Shown here piece after piece: positions 35,834-45,286 of a stretch of DNA of 64,000 nucleotides. A model generated the notes under the pieces. It saw only the letters and a program-made list of their open reading frames with translations, was not told the DNA's origin and did not search any database. The position numbers and the translations under genes were made by a program. The DNA comes from Achromobacter xylosoxidans (lineage in GTDB: Bacteria; Pseudomonadota; Gammaproteobacteria; Burkholderiales; Burkholderiaceae_B). The stretch is from contig NZ_CP061008.1 of NCBI RefSeq assembly GCF_014490035.1, positions 62,001 through 126,000 on the forward strand. The letters run 5' to 3'. Position 1 is the first letter of the stretch; each line of letters opens with the position of its first letter.

Positions 35834-37690
35834 TTACGAGGCCGCGGGTTCGCCCGTAGGGCGTTCCGGACGCAGGCGTCTGTCCGTATCGTAAGGGAAA
35901 AATTCTTCAATCCGGCCCTGCGCCACATGGGCGCGGCAGGCCTGCCACCACTCCGGTTCCAGCAGGTCGGAATGGTGACGCATGAAGGCGCCGCGCACGC
36001 GCGGGTCGCCTAGCAGAAAGCGTCCGAATTCTTCGGGGAAGACATCATTCGGACCGATGGCATACCAGGGTTCGGACGCCAGTTCCGCCTCTTCGTTGGG
36101 GGCGGGCGGAATGCGCCGGAAATTCATTTCGGTCATGCGCTGGATTTCGTCGTAATCGTAGAAAACGACCCGGCCCAGGCGCGTGACGCCGAAGTTCTTG
36201 TAGAGCATGTCTCCGGGGAAGATATTGGCCGCCGCCAGCTGGCGGATGGCGTCCCCGTATTCGCGCACGGCCGGGTCCAGCAGCGCGTCCGACGCCTGGC
36301 GCAGATAGATGTTCAGCGGGGTCATGCGCCGTTCGATGTAGACATGGCGGATGACCACCGTGTCGCCAGTTTCCTCTATCAGGCTGGGCACCAGGCGGCG
36401 CAACTCTTCCAGCAGCGCCGGCGCGAAACGGGTGCGCGGCAGCGCCACCTGTGAATATTCCCAGGTGTCGGCCATGCGGCCGACGCGGTCGTGCAGCTTC
36501 ACCATCTGGTATTTGCGGCGCACGGTGGCATGGTCCATGCCGTCCTTGTCGATGCGGTCCTTGATGAGCTTGAACACGTAGGGATAGGACGGCAGCGTGA
36601 ACACGCACATCACCATGCCCTTGATGCCGGGGGCGATGTCGAAAGCGTCGCGCGAATGGGCCAGATGGTGCAGGAAGTCGCGGTAGAACAGCGTCTTGCC
36701 CTGCTTCTGCAGGCCGATCATGGTGTAGAGCTCGGCCTTGGGCTTGCGCGGCAGCAGGCTGGACAGGAAGTTCACCACCGCGGCCGGCGTTTCCATGTCC
36801 ACCAGGAAATAGGCGCGCGTGAAGCTGAACAGCGTGCTCAGGTCGTCAGCGCCCAGGAGCAGCGCGTCCAGCACGACCTGACCCGCCGGGTTGCGCATCA
36901 GCGCCACCGCGAAGGGATACACCGTGCCCTGGTTGATCAGACGGCCGACGATGTAGGCGCCCTTGTTGCGGAAGAACAGCGAGCCCAGCGCGTGGATCTG
37001 GCAATCGCTGGCGATGCGCCGGCCGACGTGGCGCGGCAGGATCGCGCGCAGCTGCTTGACCGCGGCGCGCGCCAGCAGCCGGGTGTCGCGCGGCAGGTCT
37101 TCGAAGGGCAGCGCCAGGCCGAAATCCGCCACCATGCGGATCAGGCTTTTTTCCAGCCCGTCGGTGGCGGGGTAATACACGCGGTACGACGGGATGCTGC
37201 TGTCCAGGTAGTCGGTGGCGATGGCCGGGCGGACGAACAGGAAGGCGTTGTGGAAGTAGTCGCGATGCAGGATGCGGCAGGACACCGAGTTGAAGAACGT
37301 CTCGGCGCATTCGGGCTGGCGGTGGTCGCCCAGCAGGCCCACGAATTCCTGCTTGATCTGTTGCCAGAATGCCGTCTGCGCATCGCTCAGGGCGGGCGCC
37401 GCGCTGCCGTTGGCGCCGACCGCGCCTTCGGGGCGGCCGCGCAGCACGCCTTCCAGTTGGGTGGCGCATTCGCGCACCCGCATGTCGTAGTACTCGATGC
37501 GCTCGCGCGACAGGCGCTGGATGCCGTGCCAGTCGCCGGATTCGAACAGCGCCTTGGCGCGCTGGGCGCTGTAGCGGAACAGCGCGTAGTGGCGGTCGAA
37601 GCCCGCCAGGATCAGCCGCGCGACGTCCAGCGGCGATGGGCCCGGAGCGGGCGCCTGCTCGATGTGCTGGACGTCGGACATGCGGATCAT
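35834..37690 (-). CDS. aceK: Isocitrate dehydrogenase kinase/phosphatase AceK
   Basis: 618 residues from ATG 37690, 11 bases after the liuA stop; ATG 37681 would give 615. AceK-specific segments are present: ILAGFDRHYALFRYSAQRAK, FETFF-type region AETFFNSVSCRILHRDYFHNAFLF, a kinase-like region with VFKLIKDRIDKDGM (Lys of the ATP site) and YKNFGVTRLGRVVFYDYDEIQRMTEMNFR with the metal-binding Asp. AceK phosphorylates isocitrate dehydrogenase to divert carbon into the glyoxylate shunt and reverses it. It sits inside the leucine-catabolic run, which makes metabolic sense because leucine yields only acetyl-CoA and acetoacetate. Confidence 0.95.
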   Translation of the reverse strand: MIRMSDVQHIEQAPAPGPSPLDVARLILAGFDRHYALFRYSAQRAKALFESGDWHGIQRLSRERIEYYDMRVRECATQLEGVLRGRPEGAVGANGSAAPALSDAQTAFWQQIKQEFVGLLGDHRQPECAETFFNSVSCRILHRDYFHNAFLFVRPAIATDYLDSSIPSYRVYYPATDGLEKSLIRMVADFGLALPFEDLPRDTRLLARAAVKQLRAILPRHVGRRIASDCQIHALGSLFFRNKGAYIVGRLINQGTVYPFAVALMRNPAGQVVLDALLLGADDLSTLFSFTRAYFLVDMETPAAVVNFLSSLLPRKPKAELYTMIGLQKQGKTLFYRDFLHHLAHSRDAFDIAPGIKGMVMCVFTLPSYPYVFKLIKDRIDKDGMDHATVRRKYQMVKLHDRVGRMADTWEYSQVALPRTRFAPALLEELRRLVPSLIEETGDTVVIRHVYIERRMTPLNIYLRQASDALLDPAVREYGDAIRQLAAANIFPGDMLYKNFGVTRLGRVVFYDYDEIQRMTEMNFRRIPPAPNEEAELASEPWYAIGPNDVFPEEFGRFLLGDPRVRGAFMRHHSDLLEPEWWQACRAHVAQGRIEEFFPYDTDRRLRPERPTGEPAAS

Positions 37691-37701
37691 GGCGGCGTGG
37701 C

Positions 37702-38880
37702 TCAGGCGGTTTCGTTGAACAGTTCGCGGCCGATCAGCATGCGGCGGATTTCGCTGGTGCCGGCGCCGATTTCGTACAGCTTGGCGTCGCGCCACAGGCG
37801 GCCCACCGGGTACTCGTTGATGTAGCCGTTGCCGCCCAGGATCTGCACGCCCTCGCCCGCCATCCAGGTGGCCTTTTCGGCGGTGTAGAGGATCAGCGCG
37901 GCGCAGTCCTTGCGCACCTGGCGCACGTGCTCGGCGCCCAGGCGGTCCAGGTTCTTGCCGACCTGGTAGCAGAAGGCGCGGCTGGCTTGCAGCGTGGTGT
38001 ACAAGTCCGCGACCTTGCCCTGGATCAGCTGGAATTCGCCGATGGCCTGGCCGAACTGCTTGCGGTCATGGATATAGGGGACGACCACGTCCATCACGGC
38101 CTGCATGATGCCTACCGGGCCGCCGGACAGCACGGCGCGTTCGTAGTCCAGGCCGCTCATCAGCACCTTGACGCCGCCGTTGACCTGGCCCAGCACGTTT
38201 TCTTCGGGGATTTCGCAGTCCTGGAACACCAGTTCGCCGGTGTGGCTGCCGCGCATGCCCAGCTTGTCCAGCTTCTGCGCCACGGAAAAGCCCTTGAAGC
38301 CCTTTTCCACCAGGAAGGCGGTGATGCCGCGCTGATGGGCTTCGGGGTCGGTCTTGGCGTAGACCACCAGGGTGTCGGCGTCGGGGCCGTTGGTGATCCA
38401 CATCTTGGTGCCGTTCAGTACGTAGCGGTCGCCCTTTTTGTCGGCGCGCAGCTTCATGCTGACCACATCGGAACCCGCGCCCGGCTCGCTCATGGCCAGG
38501 GCGCCCACGTGTTCGCCCGAAATCAGCTTGGGCAGGTATTTGGCTTTCTGGGCGGGGGTGCCGTTGCGGTTGATCTGGTTCACGCACAGGTTGGAGTGCG
38601 CGCCGTAGGACAGACCGATGGAGGCGCTGGCGCGGGAGATTTCCTCCATCACGACCATGTGGGCCAGATAGCCCATTTTTGCACCGCCGTATTCCTCGTC
38701 GGCCGTCATGCCCAGCACGCCGAGGTCGCCGAATTTGCGCCAGAGATCCATGGGGAACTGGTCGCTGCGGTCGACTTCTGCGGCGCGCGGCGCGATCTCG
38801 GCCAGTGCGAAATTGCGCACCGCGTCGCGCAGCATGTCCAGATCTTCGCCCAGGTCGAAGTTCAGGCCGGGAAGGTTCAT
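37702..38880 (-). CDS. liuA: Isovaleryl-CoA dehydrogenase
   Basis: 392 residues, acyl-CoA dehydrogenase. Signatures [20 protein letters not shown] (FAD/substrate) and [33 protein letters not shown]. Catalytic Glu is expected in the [16 protein letters not shown] segment (Glu in LDYER), which is the isovaleryl-CoA dehydrogenase position rather than the C-terminal Glu of short-chain enzymes, where this protein has YEIGAG with Gly-Ala after. It oxidises isovaleryl-CoA to 3-methylcrotonyl-CoA, passing electrons to ETF. First gene of the minus-strand run; a LiuR-like palindrome lies 120-140 bases upstream. Confidence 0.93.
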   Translation of the reverse strand: MNLPGLNFDLGEDLDMLRDAVRNFALAEIAPRAAEVDRSDQFPMDLWRKFGDLGVLGMTADEEYGGAKMGYLAHMVVMEEISRASASIGLSYGAHSNLCVNQINRNGTPAQKAKYLPKLISGEHVGALAMSEPGAGSDVVSMKLRADKKGDRYVLNGTKMWITNGPDADTLVVYAKTDPEAHQRGITAFLVEKGFKGFSVAQKLDKLGMRGSHTGELVFQDCEIPEENVLGQVNGGVKVLMSGLDYERAVLSGGPVGIMQAVMDVVVPYIHDRKQFGQAIGEFQLIQGKVADLYTTLQASRAFCYQVGKNLDRLGAEHVRQVRKDCAALILYTAEKATWMAGEGVQILGGNGYINEYPVGRLWRDAKLYEIGAGTSEIRRMLIGRELFNETA

Positions 38881-39001
38881 CGCTGTCTCCGTGATAGTAG
38901 GTACTTACTATTTTGTGGGCGCCTGTGTCCGGCGCCAGCTTGCCGCGCGTGGCTCATGATGCGCCGATCGGCCATCGCTGCGCAATGATGCACCGCAAAT
39001 A

Positions 39002-39024
39002 TTACGTTTACGTAAACGTAAATT
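39002..39024. promoter_or_regulatory. LiuR-type operator in front of liuA
   Basis: 39002-39021 is a perfect 20-bp palindrome (TTACGTTTAC and its complement). The 19 bases from 39006 (GTTTACGTAAACGTAAATT) recur exactly at 42182-42200 in front of the MerR regulator gene. It serves the divergent liuA and M20 genes. Confidence 0.8.
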
Positions 39025-39114
39025 GGAGTCGGGTTATCCCTAGGTAATTCCGGCCTGCCCAGGGAGTTGCGCTGAGTAAGATGCCAGCCGATCCTTGAAT
39101 CCTGAATCATTGCG

Positions 39115-40302
39115 ATGGAGTCTGCCGTGCTCGAACTATCCAACCTGGACGAAATTGTGGCGCTGCGGCGCGACATCCACATGCATCCGGAGCTCTGCTA
39201 CGAAGAGCACCGCACGGCCAAGGTGGTGGCGGACACGCTGCGCGGCTGGGGCATCGAGGTTCACACCGGCATCGCCAAGACCGGGGTGGTCGGCGTGATC
39301 AAGCGCGGCACGTCGGATCGCGCCATCATGTTGCGCGCCGACATGGACGCCCTGCCCATGCAGGAAGAGAACCAGTTCGAGCACCGCTCGCGCCACGACG
39401 GCAAGATGCACGGTTGCGGCCATGACGGCCACACCGCCATGCTGCTCGCCGCCGCGCGCCACCTGCAGGCCGAAGGCGGCTTCGACGGCACCGTGTACCT
39501 GTGCTTCCAGCCGGCCGAGGAAGGCGGCGCGGGCGGCCGCGCCATGATCCAGGACGGTCTGTTCGAACGTTTTCCCTGCGAAGCCGTGTTCGGCCTGCAC
39601 AACTGGCCGGGGCTGCCCGCCGGATCCATCGGCGTCTGCTCCGGCCCGATGATGGCAGCCGCCAACGGCTTCAAGATCACCGTGCGCGGCAAGGGCGGCC
39701 ACGCGGCCGCGCCGCAGGACTGCAGCGATCCGGTGCCTGCGCTGTTCGCCATCGGCCAGTCGCTGCAGACCATTCTCACGCGCAGCAAGCGCCCGCTGGA
39801 TGCGGCCGTGCTGTCGATCACGCAGGTGCAGGCCGGCGGCAGCGTCATTAACGTCATTCCGAATAGCGCCTGGCTGGGTGGCTCGGTGCGGGCCTACAGC
39901 ACGGACGTGGTCGATCTGATCGAACGCCGCATGAACGAGATTGCAGGCAACATCGCCGCCGCGCACGGCTGCGAAGCCGACGTATTCTTCGAGCGCCGCT
40001 ACCCGGCGCTGGTGAACACCGTCGCCGAAACCGAGTTCTGCATGGAAGTCATGCGCGAGGTCGTGGGCGAGGACAAGGCAATGGTGATCGAACCGGCCAT
40101 GGCCTCGGAGGACTTCGCCTTTCTGCTGCAGGAAAAACCCGGCTGCTACGTGTTCCTGGGCAACGGCGACGGCGAGCACCGCATGGCAGGCCACGGCCTG
40201 GGTCCCTGCATGCTGCACAACGCCAGCTACGACTTCAACGATTCCCTGATTCCGGCTGGCGCGTCGTACTGGGTACGCCTGGCGCAACGCTATCTGGCCT
40301 GA
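39115..40302 (+). CDS. M20 aminoacylase/amidohydrolase
   Basis: 395 residues, M20D family. Metal ligands appear in HGCGHDGH (102-109), then AEEGGAG (Glu pair) and LHNWPGLPAG; the dimerisation domain has GKGGHAAAPQD, and the C-terminal ligand lies in MASEDFAFLLQE. Members hydrolyse N-acyl amino acids, hippurate or indoleacetyl amino acids. It is divergent from liuA and shares the LiuR-like operator region, so LiuR may control it, and a substrate related to N-acyl leucine is possible. A Bug receptor follows after 58 bases and may deliver substrate. Start ATG 39115 is the natural one; no strong site. Confidence 0.9.
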   Translation: MESAVLELSNLDEIVALRRDIHMHPELCYEEHRTAKVVADTLRGWGIEVHTGIAKTGVVGVIKRGTSDRAIMLRADMDALPMQEENQFEHRSRHDGKMHGCGHDGHTAMLLAAARHLQAEGGFDGTVYLCFQPAEEGGAGGRAMIQDGLFERFPCEAVFGLHNWPGLPAGSIGVCSGPMMAAANGFKITVRGKGGHAAAPQDCSDPVPALFAIGQSLQTILTRSKRPLDAAVLSITQVQAGGSVINVIPNSAWLGGSVRAYSTDVVDLIERRMNEIAGNIAAAHGCEADVFFERRYPALVNTVAETEFCMEVMREVVGEDKAMVIEPAMASEDFAFLLQEKPGCYVFLGNGDGEHRMAGHGLGPCMLHNASYDFNDSLIPAGASYWVRLAQRYLA

Positions 40303-40360
40303 TGTGCTTCACGCTTTTCGTTTTATCTGACGCAGTGCCACGCAACATTACCAGGACGAT

Positions 40361-41332
40361 ATGAAAAAGAAGACATTGCTGATCAAGGCCGCGGGGGCGG
40401 CCTTGGCGATCATGGCCAGCGGCGCGATGGCGCAGAACTGGCCGGCCAAGCCGGTGACGCTGGTCGTGCCCTACACCGCGGGCGGCAGCGCCGACGCGAT
40501 CGGACGCCGCCTGGGCGACGTCCTGCGCAAGGAAAGCAACATAACCGTCATCGTCGAGAACAAGCCGGGCGCGGGCGCGTCCGTCGGCACCGACTTCGTG
40601 GCGCGCGCGCAGCCGGACGGCACCACCTTGCTGCTGGCCTCCACCAGCCCGCTGACGATCTTCCCGCATCTGGCCAAGACCAACTACGACCCGATGAAGG
40701 ACCTGACGCCGGTGGCCAGCGTGGCGGTCGCGCCCGTCGCCATCGTCGCCACCAAGGCGCTGCCGGTGAAGGACTTCGCCGGCCTGATCGACTACGCCAA
40801 GTCGCATCCCGACGGCGTGCGCTACGGTACGCCGGGCCAGGGCACCGTGGCCCACATCGGCATGTCGGCCGTCACGGCGCAGACCGGCACCAAGATGCTG
40901 CACGTGCCTTACCGCGGCAACAGCCAGGCGTTGACCGACGGCCTGGGCGGCGTGGTCGAGTTGCTGGTGGTCAATAGCGACGTGGTGCTGCCGCACGTCG
41001 CCAGCGGCGCGCTCAAGCCGCTGGCCGTGATGGCGCCCGAGCGCCTGGCCGCCTGGCCGGACGTGCCCACCATGGCGGAACTGAAGATGCCGCAGGCGCA
41101 GTACTACTCGAACTTCGGCGTGTTTGCGCCGGCCAAGCTGCCGGCGATGGTCGCCCAGCCCTTGCAGGCGGCTTTGGCCAAGGCAGTCGCCAGCGCTGAA
41201 TTCCAGGATCTGCTGGCCAAGTCGTACTTGCAGCCAGGCACCGCCACGGGCGAGGCCTTCGCCAAGCAGGTGCAGGCGGAATTCGCGAACAACGCGCGGG
41301 TCATCAAGGAAGGCAACATCAAGGCTGAGTAA
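40361..41332 (+). CDS. Bug-family periplasmic solute receptor
   Basis: 323 residues. Signal peptide (KKKTLLIKAAGAALAIMASGAMA), then WPAKPVTLVVPYTAGGSADAIGRRLGD and VENKPGAGASVGTDFVARAQPDGTTLL, HVPYRGNSQALTDGLGG, as in the TctC/Bug family. Follows the M20 gene by 58 bases on the same strand, so it probably binds the compound that the amidohydrolase acts on or a product of it. No permease genes adjacent. A strong terminator follows. Confidence 0.92.
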   Translation: MKKKTLLIKAAGAALAIMASGAMAQNWPAKPVTLVVPYTAGGSADAIGRRLGDVLRKESNITVIVENKPGAGASVGTDFVARAQPDGTTLLLASTSPLTIFPHLAKTNYDPMKDLTPVASVAVAPVAIVATKALPVKDFAGLIDYAKSHPDGVRYGTPGQGTVAHIGMSAVTAQTGTKMLHVPYRGNSQALTDGLGGVVELLVVNSDVVLPHVASGALKPLAVMAPERLAAWPDVPTMAELKMPQAQYYSNFGVFAPAKLPAMVAQPLQAALAKAVASAEFQDLLAKSYLQPGTATGEAFAKQVQAEFANNARVIKEGNIKAE

Positions 41333-41345
41333 GCCTTGCCCCAAC

Positions 41346-41384
41346 AAAAAGCGCGCGACCCTGTGGGTACGCGCGCTTTTTTTT
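41346..41384 (+). terminator. Rho-independent terminator after the Bug gene
   Basis: GCGCGCG (41351-41357) pairs with CGCGCGC (41370-41376), flanked by A5 and T8; an inner ACCC/GGGT extends the stem. Works for both strands. Confidence 0.92.
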
Positions 41385-41444
41385 CGGCCTGCCCCAAGAC
41401 AGCGGGCGCCCAGTGGGGTCTTTCTTGTGGCGGTTTGTCGCAGC

Positions 41445-41777
41445 CTACGCGCTGCGCGGCCCGAACATGATCACCAGCATGCCCGCCAGGCACAGGCCCA
41501 CGCCTAGCCAGTCGCTCATGCTGGGACGCACGCCGTCCACGGCCCACAGCCATAGCAGCGCCATGCCGATATAGATGCCGCCATACGCCGCGTACACGCG
41601 GCCCGAGGCCGTGGGGTGCAGCGTGAGCAGCCAGGCGAACAGCGCCAGGCTGGCCGCGGCAGGCGCCAGCAGCCAGATCGAATGGCCCTTGCGCAGCCAC
41701 AGGTAAGGCAGATAGCAGCCGATGATCTCGGCCAGCGCCGTCAGGACGAACAGCGCGAGGGTTTGCAGGGCGGCCAT
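41445..41777 (-). CDS. ynfA: YnfA/UPF0060 membrane protein
   Basis: 110 residues, four hydrophobic helices. Typical YnfA segments: [68 protein letters not shown], and [20 protein letters not shown]. The size and four-helix layout resemble small multidrug resistance proteins, but YnfA's own substrate is not established. It lies 10 bases downstream of the liuR-like gene on the same strand, so it is likely cotranscribed. Confidence 0.92.
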   Translation of the reverse strand: MAALQTLALFVLTALAEIIGCYLPYLWLRKGHSIWLLAPAAASLALFAWLLTLHPTASGRVYAAYGGIYIGMALLWLWAVDGVRPSMSDWLGVGLCLAGMLVIMFGPRSA

Positions 41778-41787
41778 GCGTGCGCCC

Positions 41788-42168
41788 CTAGGGCTTTTGC
41801 GCGAGCAACTCGCGGCATTGCTGTTCCTGCTGCGCGATCTCGCGCAGGGTATCCTCGATGTCGCGGCGCTGCTGTTCCAGCGTGGCGCGGTGTTGTTCCA
41901 GCACGCTTAGGTACTGGCGCAGCTGGACCTCGGTGTCGCCCGGCCCGTCGTACATGTCGATCAGGGTCAGGATCTCGGACAATTGCAGGCCCAGGCGCTT
42001 GCCGCGCAGGGCCAGTTTCAGGCGCGTGCGGTCGCGTGGCCCGAAGACCCGGTTGCGTCCTTCACGCGCCGGGCTGACGATCCCCTGGTCTTCGTAGAAG
42101 CGGATCGTGCGGGGCGTGACGTCGAACTCGCGGGAGAGCTCTGAGATAGTCCAGGTTGACGGGGACAT
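41788..42168 (-). CDS. liuR: MerR-family regulator LiuR of leucine/isovalerate catabolism
   Basis: 126 residues. N-terminal MerR HTH ([62 protein letters not shown]) and a C-terminal dimerisation coiled coil ([25 protein letters not shown]). No metal-binding cysteine cluster. The [30 protein letters not shown] form is that of LiuR. It is divergent from an MBL-fold hydrolase, and a copy of the liuA operator stands 14 bases upstream of its start, consistent with autoregulation. Confidence 0.88.
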   Translation of the reverse strand: MSPSTWTISELSREFDVTPRTIRFYEDQGIVSPAREGRNRVFGPRDRTRLKLALRGKRLGLQLSEILTLIDMYDGPGDTEVQLRQYLSVLEQHRATLEQQRRDIEDTLREIAQQEQQCRELLAQKP

Positions 42169-42181
42169 GCGGCTTGTGGCA

Positions 42182-42200
42182 GTTTACGTAAACGTAAATT
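42182..42200. promoter_or_regulatory. LiuR-type operator in front of liuR
   Basis: GTTTACGTAAACGTAAATT, identical for all 19 bases to 39006-39024. It lies between the divergent liuR (14 bases from its start) and the MBL gene (41 bases from its start). Confidence 0.8.
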
Positions 42201-42240
42201 ATGATGACTTGACCCAATCGTCAAGCGTGGAGGAGAGGCA

Positions 42241-43308
42241 ATGAATCCGAACGAACAGAAACTGCAGTACCCCTGGGCCGATTTCCAGCCCGAAGCCGGC
42301 CGTTCGCACGGGGTGGCGGATGGGGTCAAGTGGATCAGGATGCCTCTGCCGTTCGCGCTGGATCATATCAACCTCTGGCTGCTGCGCGACAACATCGACG
42401 GGCGCGACGGCTGGACCATCGTCGACTGTGGCATCACGCGCGATGAAGTGAAGACGCTGTGGGAACGCGTGTTCGAGACCGAGCTCGAAGGCCTGCCGGT
42501 GCTGCGCGTGATCGTCACCCACATGCACCCCGACCACATCGGCCTGGCGCACTGGCTGTGCGAACGCTGGAACGCCCCGCTGTGGATGACGATGACGGAC
42601 TTCATGGTGGCGTCGCTGTGGTCCTCGCGCCGCGGCGAGGCCGGCGGCGGTCCGGGCGGCCAATCGGCGGTGGATCACTTCGCGCGCCATGGCCTGACCG
42701 ACCCGGACGCGCAAGAGCAGATCCGCCAGCGCGCCAACTACTACCCCAACCTGGTGCCGGCCGTGCCCGCGCGCTACACCCGTATCATGAACGGCGATGA
42801 GGTGCGCATCGGCGGGCGCGACTGGCGCGTCATCGTGGGTTACGGCCACGCGCCGGAACATGCCTCGCTGTATTCCCCGGACCTGCGCGTGCTGATTTCC
42901 GGCGACATGGTGCTGCCGCGCATTTCCACCAACGTCAGCGTGTTCGATTACGAGCCCGACGCGAATCCCCTGCCCCTGTACTTGCGTTCGCTGGATGGCT
43001 ACGCCGACCTGCCCGAAGACACGCTGGTGCTGCCATCGCATGGCCGGCCTTTCAAGGGCCTGCACGAGCGCATCGCGCAACAGCACGAACACCATCGCGA
43101 CCGCCTGGCGGAAGTGCTGGAAGCTTGTGCCGTCCAGCCGCAATCGACCACGGACATCGTGCCGGTGCTGTTCAAGCGCAAGCTCGACCTGCACCAGCTG
43201 ACCTTCGCCATGGGCGAGGCGCTGGCGCACCTGCACGCGCTGTATTTCGAAGGCAAGCTCAAGCGCGCGCTGGGCGCGGACGGCATCGTGCGGTTCTCGG
43301 CCGCCTGA
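42241..43308 (+). CDS. MBL-fold metallohydrolase
   Basis: 355 residues. Metal-binding motif THMHPDH (HxHxDH, about 98-104), further ligands GHAPEHAS and SGDMVLPRIS, and the C-terminal SHGRPF. The layout matches glyoxalase II-like and flavin-free MBL hydrolases of about 350 residues, which carry an extra C-terminal DUF4850-like part with the LFKRKLDLHQLTFAMGEALAHLHAL helix bundle. The position across the LiuR operator suggests a thioesterase or lactonase step in acyl-CoA catabolism; that is inference. Start ATG 42241 follows GGAGGAGAGGCA. Confidence 0.88.
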   Translation: MNPNEQKLQYPWADFQPEAGRSHGVADGVKWIRMPLPFALDHINLWLLRDNIDGRDGWTIVDCGITRDEVKTLWERVFETELEGLPVLRVIVTHMHPDHIGLAHWLCERWNAPLWMTMTDFMVASLWSSRRGEAGGGPGGQSAVDHFARHGLTDPDAQEQIRQRANYYPNLVPAVPARYTRIMNGDEVRIGGRDWRVIVGYGHAPEHASLYSPDLRVLISGDMVLPRISTNVSVFDYEPDANPLPLYLRSLDGYADLPEDTLVLPSHGRPFKGLHERIAQQHEHHRDRLAEVLEACAVQPQSTTDIVPVLFKRKLDLHQLTFAMGEALAHLHALYFEGKLKRALGADGIVRFSAA

Positions 43309-43316
43309 ATCCGGCC

Positions 43317-44345
43317 TCAGTCCAGCGTCACACCTGCGTCGGTGGTCAGCTTTAGAACGATCGGAAGATAGGTCTGGTACTCGGCCTCGGCTTCGTGGGG
43401 CAGGTTTCCGATCGGCTCCAGATCCATCGCGAGCAGCCGCTCGCGGACCTCTGGGCTCTGCACCGTGGCGCTGATCTCGCGACCCAGGCGTTCGACGATG
43501 TCGGCGGGCGTTTGGGCAGGGGCAAGCAGCGTCGTCGGCGTCACGGTTCGATACGCCTCATCGTCGTAGCCTGCCTCGGCCATGCTCGGTACGTCTGGCA
43601 GGCTGCTGATCCGCTTTCCGCCGAGCACCGCGAGGGCGCGTATCTTGCCGGCGGCGAGGTGCTGCCTGAGGGTGTACGCGGAAGCCAGGGCCACGTCGAT
43701 CTGGCCGGCAAGCAATGCCGTCACGATCGGCAGTTCACCCTTATAGGGCACGTTCAGGATGTCGATGCCATAAGTCTTGTTCATGTAGCGCTGAATGACG
43801 TGCGGCGTGGAGCCCGGTCCCCACGAACCCATTCGAAGCGCGCCAGGTTCTTTTCTTGCGTGCGCTATCAGCTCGTCCATGTTCTTTACGGGCAACGAAC
43901 CGCGGACCACGATCACGCCCGAACTCTTGGAGATATCGGAGATCGGCCGCAACTCGGTGCGCGGATCGTAGGGGAGCTTCTTGTAGAGCACGAGGTTGGC
44001 GGTGATCGGCGTGGCAAGGGTCAATAGCAGGGTGTAACCGTCCGGGGCCGATTTGGCGACGTGATTGGTGGCGATGATGCCGCCTGCGCCAGGCTTGTTC
44101 TCCACGAGCACGGACTGGCCGAGCCGCTTGCCCAGGCCTTCGGCTACCGATCGTGCAATGACGTCGACCTGTCCGCCAGCCTGGTAAGGCACGACCAGGC
44201 GCAAGGGCTTGGACGGATAGTCGGTTTGGGCGTGCGCACGCAAGGACAGGCATGCCAGCGCAACGGCAGCCCATCCGGCCCGCCTGGCAACCGTGGCCAG
44301 CGCTTGGGTGGGGGCTTTCCTGCGCAAGTGTTTGCTTAGATTCAT
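43317..44345 (-). CDS. Bug-family periplasmic solute receptor
   Basis: 342 residues from ATG 44345, with AAGGAGCG upstream; an earlier in-frame start is not supported. A long signal peptide (to RAHA) is followed by YPSKPLRLVVPYQAGGQVDVIARSVAEG, VENKPGAGGIIATNHVAKSAPDGYTLL and NVPYKGELPIVTALLAGQID, typical for the family. No adjacent permease. Third orphan Bug receptor of the window. Confidence 0.92.
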   Translation of the reverse strand: MNLSKHLRRKAPTQALATVARRAGWAAVALACLSLRAHAQTDYPSKPLRLVVPYQAGGQVDVIARSVAEGLGKRLGQSVLVENKPGAGGIIATNHVAKSAPDGYTLLLTLATPITANLVLYKKLPYDPRTELRPISDISKSSGVIVVRGSLPVKNMDELIAHARKEPGALRMGSWGPGSTPHVIQRYMNKTYGIDILNVPYKGELPIVTALLAGQIDVALASAYTLRQHLAAGKIRALAVLGGKRISSLPDVPSMAEAGYDDEAYRTVTPTTLLAPAQTPADIVERLGREISATVQSPEVRERLLAMDLEPIGNLPHEAEAEYQTYLPIVLKLTTDAGVTLD

Positions 44346-44526
44346 GGCCACGCTCCTTGCGCCGCAAGGGGGGCTATCGGTGTCCGTGCCTATGCCTTTC
44401 CTGGGGCGATGCGGCAATCTTGAACCGCCGGCCCAGGTCCGCAAACGTCAAATTCCACATATGCTCATGAAGAATGCGCGTGGCTCTCTCAGAGCGGGCG
44501 CATTTGCGAGGGCCTGCCCCGCCCGT

Positions 44527-45153
44527 TCAACGCGAGGCCGTCGCCAGCCGCACGGCCAGCCCGACGAACACCAGCGCGGCGATCCGGTTCAGCCAGCGCT
44601 TGGCCGTCACCGAACGCTGCAGCAATTCCCCGAACGCGCCCGAGAAGAAGGCGATGGCGCCGAACACCAGCAGCGTCGACACCATGAACACCGCGCCCAG
44701 CTGCATGGTCTGCAGGCCCACCCGGCCCAGCGCCGGCGAGGTGAACTGCGGCAGGAAGGCGAAGAAGAACAGCAACACCTTGGGATTGGTCAGGTTCATC
44801 ACGATGCCGCGGCGATAGAGCGCGCCGGGCTTCATGGGTTCGGGGCGCTTGCCGTCCTCGGCTTCGACCGGTGCGCGCAGGATCTGCCACGCCAGATAGG
44901 CCAGGTACGCGGCGCCCGCCAGCTTGAGCACGGTGAAGGCCATGGGCGAGGCCGCGAACACGGCCGCCAGCCCGACGGCCACGGCGGCCGTATGTCCCAG
45001 CAGTCCCGTGCACAGGCCCAGCACCACGAACATGCCGGCCTTGCGGCCCCAGATGGCGGATTGCATCAGCACGAACAGGTTGTCGGGCCCCGGGGTCAGG
45101 GCCAGCAGGACGGCAATGCCGAAGAATGCGATCAGGGTGTCGATGGGCAGCAT
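44527..45153 (-). CDS. LysE/RhtB-family amino acid exporter
   Basis: 208 residues, five or six membrane segments. LysE signature: LLALTPGPDNLFVLMQSAIWGRKAGMFVVLGLCTG, then AYLAYLAWQILR, and MNLTNPKVLLFFFAFLPQF. Exports an amino acid or homoserine lactone across the inner membrane; the substrate is unknown. Divergent from the nitroreductase gene. Confidence 0.92.
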   Translation of the reverse strand: MLPIDTLIAFFGIAVLLALTPGPDNLFVLMQSAIWGRKAGMFVVLGLCTGLLGHTAAVAVGLAAVFAASPMAFTVLKLAGAAYLAYLAWQILRAPVEAEDGKRPEPMKPGALYRRGIVMNLTNPKVLLFFFAFLPQFTSPALGRVGLQTMQLGAVFMVSTLLVFGAIAFFSGAFGELLQRSVTAKRWLNRIAALVFVGLAVRLATASR

Positions 45154-45286
45154 GGGGGTCGCCTGGAACGGTTCGGCCGGCTCTGGAAGGCCGGAAGTGG
45201 CATCATAAAGGGAAAGACGTGCTCATCATGCATGCCGCATGCGTCCCTGGCGGGCGTGTGCGACCCGATCAGGAGAGACGACCGCC

